Assembly: GCF_036881715.1 (NCBI RefSeq)
Contig: NZ_JBAKBF010000013.1
Span: 1-64,000 of the forward strand
Source of the DNA: Pannonibacter anstelovis
GTDB taxonomy: Bacteria; Pseudomonadota; Alphaproteobacteria; Rhizobiales; Stappiaceae
Length of the DNA stretch: 64,000 nucleotides
Direction: 5' to 3'
Shown here: piece after piece, positions 8,637-16,392 of the stretch
How the letters are laid out: every line of letters starts with the position of its first letter
Position numbering within the stretch: the stretch's first letter is position 1
The notes under the pieces: generated by a model
The model's database searches: none
Told to the model about the DNA's origin: nothing
The model's input: only the letters and a program-made list of their open reading frames with translations
Position numbers and translations under genes: made by a program

Positions 8637-9194
8637 GACCACGCCTGCCTGACCCGTGGCCCAGGTGTCTTCAATAAAACGGGCATCCTGAACCTGCACA
8701 GGGTCTGGAACTGAAACTGGCTGGATGTCATGGCAAACCAATGCAGAAAGATTATGAGGCCTCAGCCTTGGAACCGGAAGCGCTCTACTCCCGGCCCCGC
8801 ACGCCTCTCAAGTGCAGAGCCACTGGCAGGGAACCAGTCCCGGTTGAGCGGAGCTCTGCATTCACCTGCAAAATACAGCATGAAGCTTCCGGCCGAGGCA
8901 AACGTATTTTTCCCTTGAAATCTGTGGCTTGCAGCCCGTGCGCTGGAATGTGGCCAATCCTGCGCGCAAGCATCAACACACATTGACGCTTCTGCTGACG
9001 CAGAGCTCTGCTTCCGGCCGTGCATCGCCCGTCTGCACACAGGAAGGCCTTTCCCGGCTCATGTCTGCGCCCCATAAACAAAGGACCTCATGCGGGCACG
9101 AACGTTGGGGAATCCTTGAATTCTTCAAGCGGATTTACTGAAATTTAGAAGTCCCAATTTAGAAGATATTGCGAATTTTTGGGAGAGATGGCCT
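8637..9194. other. Divergent intergenic region upstream of SulP and HD-GYP genes
   Basis: About 560 bases with no convincing gene on either strand. Toward the HD-GYP gene it becomes AT-rich. It holds a small palindrome CTTGAA-TTC-TTCAAG (9115-9129) and a 10-base direct repeat AATTTAGAAG at 9142-9151 and 9156-9165 (period 14). Both are candidate control sites for the HD-GYP gene. Confidence 0.4.
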
Positions 9195-10295
9195 GTGTTC
9201 AAGCTAGTCTTGCTAGTTAAAAACCTCGATCATTGCCCCCTTATCATGCACAAACTCGGCCAGCTTTACCCTGCCGAACTGTTTGAGTACGGGGACGCAC
9301 ACCGTGCCGGCCTGTTTGCAGCAGATCTGGTGCTGATCGATGTCTCAGAGTCTGAAGATGCCGACACGGAGACGGTGCGTCAGGCGCTGTCTGAGACCCG
9401 CAACGTCACAAGTGTTGCACTTGTACGGCCAAACAACCGCCGGGACGAAGTACAGGCTAACTCGCTTGGCACAACGCTCGTTTGGTCACGCATCCGTCCG
9501 GTAAAGACCGTGCTGAAAGATGTCGAGCGGCTGCTCGGCTCCTACAGCATGCCCGAGATCCCCGGAGATGTGCCACCGGCAACGCGCAAGTCTGTGCAGG
9601 CCGTGAGCCGGGCGCTCGGTGATTGCGTTACGTCCGCCATCTCGGACGAGCCCTTTCCGGTTGCGCAGATCGGGCGCGCCGTGGACCTGACCCTGTCGTC
9701 CTTTCGTGTGGAAGGGCTGGACGCATGGACAGCCGCAGTACAGATGCACCACAGCCACACCTATTGCCACTCCATGCTGGTGACGGGTTACGCTCTCGCC
9801 TTTGCCGATGTGATGGGCATGACGGTGGATGAAAGGGCGCGGCTCGGCACCGCGGCGCTGCTGCATGACGTAGGCAAGGTCTTCATCCCTCTCTCCATCC
9901 TCGACAAGGCCGGCAAGCTGACGGATGAGGAGTTTGCCGCGATCAAGATGCACCCGGTCAAGTCGCGTGAACTGCTCTTCGGACAGCCGGGCATTTCGGA
10001 CGAGGTTGTCGACATCGCCGCTCACCATCATGAATATCTCGATGGCAGTGGCTATCCGGACGGGCTGAAAGGCGACGAAATCAGCCGCAGCGTGCGAATG
10101 CTGACGATCTGCGACATTTATGCGGCTCTCACCGAGAAGCGTGCCTACAAGCCCGCACTCAGCCCGCGTCAGGCCTATGGCATTCTGGTCGACATGGGCC
10201 GCAAGATCGACCAGGGCCTGTTGAAGATGTTCAGACAGGTTGCCTTTGAGGCCGACAGGGTGGCCACCGTGAAACGCAAGGCAGGCGGCTTCTGA
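9195..10295 (+). CDS. HD-GYP domain protein (cyclic-di-GMP phosphodiesterase) with degenerate receiver-like N-terminus
   Basis: A 366-residue protein. Residues ~1-115 resemble a receiver fold (VLIDVSESED at the phosphoacceptor strand). From about residue 190 there is a complete HD-GYP domain: LLHDVGK, then MHPVKS, HHHEYLDGSGYPDGL and CDIYAALTEKRAYKP. All metal ligands and the GYP motif are present, so c-di-GMP hydrolysis to pGpG or GMP is likely. Start: GTG 9195 with GGGAGAG eight bases upstream. Because c-di-GMP controls the switch between swimming and sessile growth, a link to the flagellar cluster is plausible but not shown. Confidence 0.88.
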   Translation: MFKLVLLVKNLDHCPLIMHKLGQLYPAELFEYGDAHRAGLFAADLVLIDVSESEDADTETVRQALSETRNVTSVALVRPNNRRDEVQANSLGTTLVWSRIRPVKTVLKDVERLLGSYSMPEIPGDVPPATRKSVQAVSRALGDCVTSAISDEPFPVAQIGRAVDLTLSSFRVEGLDAWTAAVQMHHSHTYCHSMLVTGYALAFADVMGMTVDERARLGTAALLHDVGKVFIPLSILDKAGKLTDEEFAAIKMHPVKSRELLFGQPGISDEVVDIAAHHHEYLDGSGYPDGLKGDEISRSVRMLTICDIYAALTEKRAYKPALSPRQAYGILVDMGRKIDQGLLKMFRQVAFEADRVATVKRKAGGF

Positions 10296-10325
10296 TACCG
10301 GCTTTGGGCAGGAAGGGTCCCCGGC

Positions 10326-10814
10326 TCATTCGACGGCGTACAGAGAGACTGTGACCGCCTGCGCATGGCGGGCGCCGGTGCCAACGAACAGGGTGCGGTT
10401 GACCCACCCATAGCGCGGATCCCCCGTTTCCAGCCTGGCTTGCGTGCGCATGTAATAGGATCCCGGCGGCACGCTTTCGCCCCGTGCCACGGCAGCCAGC
10501 ACTTCGGCCGGACCATGGCGGAAGCCGAAATTGATGATCTCGATCACCGCCCCGTCGTCCGTCTCCATGGCATAGCGCGTGTCCAGTTCGGCAAGCCCAT
10601 CGGCGAAGATGGTCTGCCAGTCGGCTCCCAGATTCAGGATACGGCCGTTGAGGCGCGGTCCCGTCACCTTTCCGCCAATGATGGGGATGATCCGCCGCTT
10701 GCCCGCACGCCCCGCACCCATCTCCATGATTGGGGCAAGTTCGACCTCAAGATTGCAGACATGAACGAGTTGCGGAACCGGCAAGACAACGGGCGCACTG
10801 ACAGGCTGGGGCAT
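10326..10814 (-). CDS. DUF3237 (UPF0311) family protein
   Basis: A 162-residue soluble protein with the DUF3237 pattern: GAGRAGKRRIIPIIGGKVTGPRLNGRI near residues 30-57, then WQTIFADG, and a tail of YMRTQARLETGDPRYGWVNRTLFVG. The family is a lipocalin-like beta-barrel of unknown function, often found near aromatic or steroid catabolism genes. The start at 10814 has GGAGG just upstream; a longer frame from 10886 runs through the promoter. It is divergent from the MarR gene and shares the operator-like site at 10840-10858 with it. Confidence 0.75.
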   Translation of the reverse strand: MPQPVSAPVVLPVPQLVHVCNLEVELAPIMEMGAGRAGKRRIIPIIGGKVTGPRLNGRILNLGADWQTIFADGLAELDTRYAMETDDGAVIEIINFGFRHGPAEVLAAVARGESVPPGSYYMRTQARLETGDPRYGWVNRTLFVGTGARHAQAVTVSLYAVE

Positions 10815-10839
10815 GGACTTTCCTCCGGTGAAGTGTATA

Positions 10840-10858
10840 TTGTTAACCTCATAAACAA
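10840..10858. promoter_or_regulatory. Candidate MarR operator, site 1
   Basis: TTGTT (10840-10844) and AACAA (10854-10858) form an inverted repeat with a 9-base spacer, read as TGTT-N9-AACA. It lies between divergent DUF3237 and MarR genes. The same arrangement occurs at 15332-15348 upstream of the enoyl-CoA hydratase gene. Confidence 0.5.
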
Positions 10859-10931
10859 CATAAGCAGGCGGCGCTTTTTCTTGCAAGACGCGAGGGATGC
10901 ATCAGCCCGGGAACCGGAGGAAACCCGCCCC

Positions 10932-11423
10932 ATGACAGGCGACGGGGAGAACCACAACGGCGGGGCAGAAACAGCTGCCGGCACCGCCGAGCCGATGGAA
11001 AAGCTTGACCAGCTGATCGGCTACAATCTGAAGCGCGTCTATATTCTCGTTCAGAATGACTTCCGTCAGGCGCTGACGGATGATGACATGTCACCGCGGA
11101 TGTTCTCCGTGCTGTCCATGAGCGTGGAATCTCCGGGCATCACACAAAGCGAAGTTGCCCGGCAGCTGGGGATCGAGCGCTCGGGCCTCGTGTCCATCAT
11201 CGATGACATGGAGAAGCGCGGCATCCTGAGCCGGATGCCGGTGGAGGGTGACCGGCGCGCTCAAGCCCTGCACCCGACAGAGGAAGGCCGCGCGCTGTAC
11301 GAACGGGCGCTGACGGCCGTATTCGGCCATGAGGAGCGGATTTTTTCCGTCCTTTCGCCTGATGAGCAGGCCAAACTGCTGGAGTTGCTGATGCGTGTGA
11401 GGCGGTCTGCCGAAGGCGGCTGA
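10932..11423 (+). CDS. MarR-family transcriptional regulator
   Basis: A 163-residue winged-helix regulator. The helix-turn-helix lies in ITQSEVARQLGIERSGLVSIIDDMEKRG, followed by the wing RMPVEGDRRAQALHPTEEGRALY. Start: ATG 10932 with GGAGGAAA at 10916-10923. MarR proteins of this kind are usually repressors released by an aromatic or acyl-CoA ligand. It is divergent from DUF3237 and followed by a strong bidirectional terminator. The matching sites at 10840 and 15332 suggest that it controls both DUF3237 and the enoyl-CoA hydratase/TRAP operon. Confidence 0.85.
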   Translation: MTGDGENHNGGAETAAGTAEPMEKLDQLIGYNLKRVYILVQNDFRQALTDDDMSPRMFSVLSMSVESPGITQSEVARQLGIERSGLVSIIDDMEKRGILSRMPVEGDRRAQALHPTEEGRALYERALTAVFGHEERIFSVLSPDEQAKLLELLMRVRRSAEGG

Positions 11424-11453
11424 CGGCTCCCTCTCAGTTCCTGGAGAGATCAT

Positions 11454-11494
11454 AAAGACGAACGGCGCGGATCATCTCCGCGCCGTTCGTCTTT
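11454..11494. terminator. Bidirectional Rho-independent terminator between marR-type gene and dctM
   Basis: A perfect 18-base-pair hairpin with loop TCATC (11472-11476), and AAA/TTT at the base. It serves the convergent MarR gene and the TRAP operon. Confidence 0.9.
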
Positions 11495-11520
11495 GCAGGC
11501 CCGCCATGGACCGGCGCCCG

Positions 11521-12843
11521 TCAGTAGATGAGCCAGACCAGTGCCAGCGTGATCGGCGGGAACAGCACCAGAATGACCGTGCGCACAAGGTCCGTGACCA
11601 CGAAGGGCATGGCACCGCGGAAGGTTTCGCCAATCGGGATATCCTTGGCCAATCCGTTGATGATGAAGAGATTCATCCCAACCGGCGGTGTGATCAGGCC
11701 GACCTCGACGACGATCAGAACCAAGATGCCGAACCACAGGCCGAAATCATCGGGCGACATGCCGAAATCAAGCCCAACCATCACCGGATAGATGATCGGA
11801 ACCGTCAGCAGGACCATGGACAGGGAGTCCATGATGCAGCCGAAGACCAGATACATCAGCAGAACGATGCTGAGCACGAACCAGGGCGAGAAGCCCTGAC
11901 TGCCGACCCATTGCGCCGAGAGCTGAGGCAACTGGGTGAGGGCCAGAAAGCCGTTATAGACCGCCGCCCCCAGAACGATGAGGAAGATCATCGCCGTAGA
12001 GGATGCGGTGGACAGAATGGCCTTGCGCAGCTTCTGCCAGCTCATGCCGCCAGACGCGACGGCCGCAACGCCAGTGCCCGCCGCGCCAACGGCAGCCGCT
12101 TCGGTCGGGGTGAAGAAGCCGAGATAGATGCCGCCAACAACCACCAGGAAAATGGTCAGCACCGGCCATACGCTCGCCAGCGCTGCAAGACGGCCAGACC
12201 ACGGCACGCGCTCCTGCACGGCGGCGGAATTGGGCGAGACACGCACCCAGATGGCAATGGCAATGATGTAGCCAACGGCTGCCAGAATGCCCGGGATCAT
12301 CGCCGCGACAAAGAGCTTGGCGATGTTCTGCTCGGTCAGGATGGCATAGATGACGAGGATCACCGACGGCGGAATAAGAATGCCCAGCGTGCCGCCCGCT
12401 GCCAGCGCACCGGTGGACAGGGAGCCCGGGTAGCCATAGCGCCGCAGCTCCGGCAGCGCGACCTGCGCCATGGTTGCGGCGGTGGCCAGCGAAGAGCCGC
12501 AGATCGACCCGAAACCGGCTGAAGCACCGATTGCGGACATGGCCACACCGCCGCGCCGGTGCCCCAGGAAAGAGGCAGCAGCGCTGAAGAGCGATGATGA
12601 CATGCCGGACAGTGTCGCGAACTGGCCCATCAGCAGGAACAGGGGCACGATGGACAGCGAATAGTTGGAAAATGTGCCGAAAGTCAGGTTCTTCAGCTGG
12701 TTCAGCATCATCATGTTGCTGCCCGTCACCATCCATGCACCGCCCAGCCCGACCGCCAGCATGGCAAGGGCGATGGGAAAGCGCAGAAAGATCAGGGCCA
12801 GCAAAACCGGAAAGGACCAGAGCCCCAGCTCAATATTAGACAT
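11521..12843 (-). CDS. TRAP transporter large permease (DctM family)
   Basis: A 440-residue membrane protein with about twelve hydrophobic segments. DctM signatures include SIVPLFLLMGQFATLSG, GFGSICGSSLATAATMAQVALPELRRYGY and GGTLGILIPPSVILVIYAILT. It is the transport channel of a tripartite ATP-independent periplasmic carrier driven by a sodium gradient. It overlaps the small permease upstream by eight bases and is the last gene of the operon before the terminator at 11454-11494. Confidence 0.92.
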   Translation of the reverse strand: MSNIELGLWSFPVLLALIFLRFPIALAMLAVGLGGAWMVTGSNMMMLNQLKNLTFGTFSNYSLSIVPLFLLMGQFATLSGMSSSLFSAAASFLGHRRGGVAMSAIGASAGFGSICGSSLATAATMAQVALPELRRYGYPGSLSTGALAAGGTLGILIPPSVILVIYAILTEQNIAKLFVAAMIPGILAAVGYIIAIAIWVRVSPNSAAVQERVPWSGRLAALASVWPVLTIFLVVVGGIYLGFFTPTEAAAVGAAGTGVAAVASGGMSWQKLRKAILSTASSTAMIFLIVLGAAVYNGFLALTQLPQLSAQWVGSQGFSPWFVLSIVLLMYLVFGCIMDSLSMVLLTVPIIYPVMVGLDFGMSPDDFGLWFGILVLIVVEVGLITPPVGMNLFIINGLAKDIPIGETFRGAMPFVVTDLVRTVILVLFPPITLALVWLIY

Positions 12844-13360
12844 TTGCCGCTTCTCCCCCTGTCCTGCCCGTCAGCGCCCGGGCGGAGCGCAGAACACAGA
12901 ACACGGCGACATAGATGAAGGCTGCACACCCTGCGACGCCAGCCGCATAGGCCTGCCAGACAGGAAACTGCAGAATGAAGGTGGTCTCGGCATAGCGCAT
13001 CTTGTCATGCATACCGAGCCAGAGGCGCCAGGTGATCACCAGAGCGGCACCGAGCATCGCCAGATCGATGAGCACATCAAGCATCCGGTTCATGAGCGCC
13101 GGATAGACGGGCTGCAGCAGATCGACGCTGGCATGGCCCCTCATGAGGTGACACCAGGGCAGAAAGGCGAAAATGGCGAAGCCAACGCCCATCTCGATCC
13201 ATTCATAGTCGCCCCTGACCGGCTGCAGGCCGAACGGGATCAGGATACGCCCGATGATTGAGACACAGGCAAGCGCTGTCAGGATGATAAGCACGCCGCC
13301 ACCCAGATAGGCCATTGCGCGCGCAACCCAGTCAGCGGTTCTGAAATAGAAAGCATACAC
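12836..13360 (-). CDS. TRAP transporter small permease (DctQ family)
   Basis: A 174-residue protein with four transmembrane segments, the DctQ size and topology. The family-typical WIEMGVGFAIFAFLPWCHLMRGHASVDLL is visible in the middle. It pairs with the DctM protein whose start it overlaps. GTG 13360 is the start, with an AGGA about nine bases upstream; no in-frame ATG occurs before the first membrane segment. Confidence 0.88.
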   Translation of the reverse strand: MYAFYFRTADWVARAMAYLGGGVLIILTALACVSIIGRILIPFGLQPVRGDYEWIEMGVGFAIFAFLPWCHLMRGHASVDLLQPVYPALMNRMLDVLIDLAMLGAALVITWRLWLGMHDKMRYAETTFILQFPVWQAYAAGVAGCAAFIYVAVFCVLRSARALTGRTGGEAANV

Positions 13361-13417
13361 GGTGCGTCATCCTGCTGGTGGGGAAGGACCGGGCGGGCAC
13401 CGCCCGGTCCAACAGGG

Positions 13418-14452
13418 TTACTTGGCTGTATTTTCCTCGATCAGCTTCTTGGCCTGATCGATGAGCGCCTGTCCGTCGATGCCCTTGGTCTGCATATCGG
13501 CAACCCAGCGGCCGATCACCGGCTGGGAAGCTTCCTTCCAGCGGGCAACTTCCGTCTCATCGAGCGTGATGATGTTGTTGCCGGCCTTGACTGCAATTTC
13601 ACGCGCCGGAGCGTCATAGTCATGCATGACCTTGGCAGCGAAAGCCGAGAGTTTGGCACCGGACTCTGCGTCCAGGATCGCCTTCAGATCATCGGGCAGC
13701 GCGTCGTACTTGTCCTTGTTCATGGCCAGCACGATGGTTGCGGTGTAGAGCGATTCCCTGCCACCGAACTCTGTGTGGTTCTTGACGAGTTCAGTCAAAC
13801 GGATCGAAGACGTCACTTCCCAGGGGATCACAGTGCCACTGATGACACCCTTGGAAAGCGCTTCCGGAATACCCGGCAGTGGCAGACCGACCGGCGTTGC
13901 GCCCAGTTCGGACAGAAGGTCGTTGATGACGCGGGTCGGACCACGCACCGTCTTGCCCTTCATGTCTTCCAGCTTGGCAACCGGCTCGATGGAGTGAATG
14001 ACGCCGGGGCCATGCACCCATGCACCCAGAACCTTGACGTCCTGGTATTCATTGTTCTGGAAGTCGCTGTCCACCATGTTCCAGAATGCCAGCGAGGTTG
14101 CGACCGGGTCTGTCATCATGAACGGCAGTTCGAACACTTCGGTGCGCGGGAAACGGCCAGGCGTGTAGCCAACGACCGTCATGATCATGTCCACGACGCC
14201 ATCACGCGCCTGGTCCATCAGCTCCGGCGGACGCCCGCCGAGAGACATCGCGTCAAAATGCTCGACCTTGATGCGGCCACCGGAGGCCTTTGCCAGTTCC
14301 TCGCTCCAAGGCTTCAGGATCTTGGCAGGGACCGGCGCGGCCGGCGGCAGAAACTGATGCAGGCGCAGGGTGACTTCCTGGGCCGCAGAAGGCAGAGCCG
14401 AAAGGGCCATGAGCCCGGCGGCCATCAGTGCTACAAGTCCACGCTTCTTCAT
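13418..14452 (-). CDS. TRAP transporter periplasmic solute-binding protein (DctP family)
   Basis: A 344-residue secreted protein with a Sec signal peptide (MKKRGLVALMAAGLMALSAL, cleavage near SAAQ|EV). DctP features include GGRPPELMDQARDGVVDMIMTVVGY, FELPFMM and MKGKTVRGPTRVINDLLSELGATPVGLP; the arginine of the last motif usually contacts the substrate carboxylate. The ligand is therefore probably an organic acid. A 10-base-pair hairpin precedes the gene (14470-14494), separating it from the enoyl-CoA hydratase gene. Confidence 0.92.
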   Translation of the reverse strand: MKKRGLVALMAAGLMALSALPSAAQEVTLRLHQFLPPAAPVPAKILKPWSEELAKASGGRIKVEHFDAMSLGGRPPELMDQARDGVVDMIMTVVGYTPGRFPRTEVFELPFMMTDPVATSLAFWNMVDSDFQNNEYQDVKVLGAWVHGPGVIHSIEPVAKLEDMKGKTVRGPTRVINDLLSELGATPVGLPLPGIPEALSKGVISGTVIPWEVTSSIRLTELVKNHTEFGGRESLYTATIVLAMNKDKYDALPDDLKAILDAESGAKLSAFAAKVMHDYDAPAREIAVKAGNNIITLDETEVARWKEASQPVIGRWVADMQTKGIDGQALIDQAKKLIEENTAK

Positions 14453-14469
14453 GTCTTTCCTCCCGTTTC

Positions 14470-14494
14470 ACCCCAGCCGGACCCCGGCTGGGGT
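14470..14494 (-). other. Intra-operon stem-loop in front of dctP
   Basis: CCCCAGCCGG (14471-14480) and CCGGCTGGGG (14484-14493) with loop ACC, plus an A-T pair at the base. It lies in the 62-base gap between the enoyl-CoA hydratase gene and dctP. It has no U-tract, so it may act as an mRNA stabiliser or processing site giving extra binding protein, rather than as a terminator. Confidence 0.6.
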
Positions 14495-14514
14495 GTATTC
14501 CTCCTCCGAAACCC

Positions 14515-15297
14515 TCAGCGGAAGCTGGGGGCCCTCTTTTCAAGAAAGGCCTTGAGGCCTTCCTGCGCATCCGGCGTTGTGACCGACATGGCCGCCGCCA
14601 GGCTTTCCACGAACAGGCCATCGCTGCGTGACATGTCGTCGATGCGGCCGAGAGCCTGGATCATCAGATAGTTCGAGAACGGCGCATTGGCGGCGACGCG
14701 CATGGCGATTTCCATCGCCTTGCCGAGCGCCTCACCTTCCTCCACCACATAATGGGCAAGACCGAGGGCCAGCCCCTCCTGCGCACCATAACTACGGCCG
14801 GTGAGCATCATCTCCCGCATGCGGTCTGCGCCGATCAGACGGCCGATGCGCACAGTCGCACCTCCGCCAACGAAGATGCCACGGCGGCCCTCCGGCAGCT
14901 GGAACCGCACCGAAGGCTCGGCAATACGCACATGGGTCGAGGCGGCAATCTCCAGTCCACCACCAATAACGGCACCGGTCATCGCCGATATGACGGGCAG
15001 ACGGCCATATTCGATGAGATCGGAAACCCGGTGCCAGTTGCGGGAGTGATAGACTGTGTCCTCGCCAGACCGCGCCTTATGCTCGGCCAGATCAAGCCCG
15101 GAACAGAAATGGCCGCCCGAGCCGGTCAGCACCACAGCCTTGATATGGGCAGGCGGCGCCGAAAAGAACCGGTCTAGCGCATCCACCAGAGCATCGCTCA
15201 TGGCGTTACGCTTTTCAGGCCGGTTGAATGTCAGAACAGCAATGCCCTCGCGCTCCTCAACGCGCATGACATCCGTTCCATGAACTGCTTCACGCAT
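14515..15297 (-). CDS. Enoyl-CoA hydratase/isomerase (crotonase) family protein
   Basis: A 260-residue crotonase-fold protein. The oxyanion-hole segments are GHFCSGLDLAEHK near residue 62 and GAVIGGGLEIAASTHVRIAEPSVRFQLPEGRRGIF near residues 107-141; the E of PEGRRG is at a usual catalytic position. It hydrates or isomerises an enoyl-CoA ester of unknown structure. It is the first gene of the TRAP operon, so the transported acid is probably activated to a CoA thioester elsewhere and handled here. A MarR-type site lies 35 bases upstream of the start. Confidence 0.85.
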   Translation of the reverse strand: MREAVHGTDVMRVEEREGIAVLTFNRPEKRNAMSDALVDALDRFFSAPPAHIKAVVLTGSGGHFCSGLDLAEHKARSGEDTVYHSRNWHRVSDLIEYGRLPVISAMTGAVIGGGLEIAASTHVRIAEPSVRFQLPEGRRGIFVGGGATVRIGRLIGADRMREMMLTGRSYGAQEGLALGLAHYVVEEGEALGKAMEIAMRVAANAPFSNYLMIQALGRIDDMSRSDGLFVESLAAAMSVTTPDAQEGLKAFLEKRAPSFR

Positions 15298-15331
15298 CGG
15301 GTCCTCCCTCCCGATCCATGTGGATCGAGAT

Positions 15332-15348
15332 TGTTATAGCAGTGAACA
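15332..15348. promoter_or_regulatory. Candidate MarR operator, site 2
   Basis: TGTT (15332-15335) and AACA (15345-15348) separated by nine bases, the same layout as the site at 10840-10858. It sits directly upstream of the enoyl-CoA hydratase/TRAP operon. Confidence 0.45.
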
Positions 15349-15414
15349 GTTTATTCTCATAGCGGTTTTTAAGGGGAAACACGCATGGCCGGAATGGCCG
15401 CGGACGCAGCAGCC

Positions 15415-16284
15415 TCAGACACTGGCCAGCAGCCAGTCCCGCACACGGGCGGCCGGGCTGCGCGGTGCAGGACGGCGCGAGGACCAGAGCCGCAACCCGC
15501 GCCGGAGAGTAACTCTTCCTGAAAAAGGTGCAACCAGCATGCCTGCTGCCAGTTGCCGTGTCACCAGTGCTTCATGCCCGATGAGGACGCCCGCGCCATT
15601 GATGGCTTCCTCCAGCGCCAGAGAATAAAGGGAAAACACGGGCCCAGCCCGCAAAGGCACATGCGGAGCATGGGCAGCAGCCCAGAGGCCCCAGTCATCT
15701 GCCCAGCTGGCATCCTGCAGGCAGGGCACATCGGCCAGGTTTTCCACCCCCTCCAGTCTCGCGGCAAGAGCAGGTGAGCAAACGGGGAAAATCACGTCCC
15801 GCGCCAGCCAGCCGTCCGCATCCTCCCCATAGAAGAGGCAAAGATCATAGGGCGCACGCTTGAGGTTCGGCGGCTCTTCCATGGCCGTGATGGAGATGGA
15901 GATTTCGGGCGCCGCCGCGCGCAAGGCCGGGAGGCGCGGAGAGAGCCAGAGCTGGGCCAGCGATGGCAGGGTCGCAACATGCACCTGCCGGGGTGCAGCT
16001 TCCGCCTGCAGAATGCGGGACGCATCGGCCAGCGCGTCAAAGGCAGACGTGAAGGCCGGACTGACCCGCTCCCCCAGCCGCGTGAGCTTAACTCCGCGCG
16101 GCGAGCGCTCGAACAGTCCTGCCCCCAGCGTCTTTTCCAGCGCCTTCACATGAGCAGTCACCGCCCCTGGCGTCACCCCCAACTCTTGCGCGGCAGCAAC
16201 AAAGGAACCGAGCCTTGCCGCAGCCTCGAAAGCACGCAGGGCATTGAGCGGCAGATCCCTTGGCTTGGGTGGTGCAACAGCCAT
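15415..16284 (-). CDS. LysR-family transcriptional regulator (GcvA-like)
   Basis: About 289 residues. The N-terminal helix-turn-helix is LNALRAFEAAARLGSFVAAAQELGVTPGAVTAHVKALEKTLG, typical of the GcvA/AmpR subgroup. The C-terminal substrate-binding domain contains LCLFYGEDADGW and PVCSPALAARL. GAGG lies six bases before ATG 16284; in-frame starts at 16287, 16320 (ATG) and 16338 (TTG) also exist. It is divergent from the PLP-enzyme gene, the usual arrangement for a LysR regulator and its target, so it probably controls that gene. Confidence 0.85.
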   Translation of the reverse strand: MAVAPPKPRDLPLNALRAFEAAARLGSFVAAAQELGVTPGAVTAHVKALEKTLGAGLFERSPRGVKLTRLGERVSPAFTSAFDALADASRILQAEAAPRQVHVATLPSLAQLWLSPRLPALRAAAPEISISITAMEEPPNLKRAPYDLCLFYGEDADGWLARDVIFPVCSPALAARLEGVENLADVPCLQDASWADDWGLWAAAHAPHVPLRAGPVFSLYSLALEEAINGAGVLIGHEALVTRQLAAGMLVAPFSGRVTLRRGLRLWSSRRPAPRSPAARVRDWLLASV

Positions 16285-16392
16285 CATGAGCCTCAAATTT
16301 TCTAAGCCTAGATTTTCCATGATCTGAGTTGCCGTCAAGCGGCAAGGCGCCCTAGCCTCGGCTTATCGAAGTGCATTCACAGGATGTCCCGC

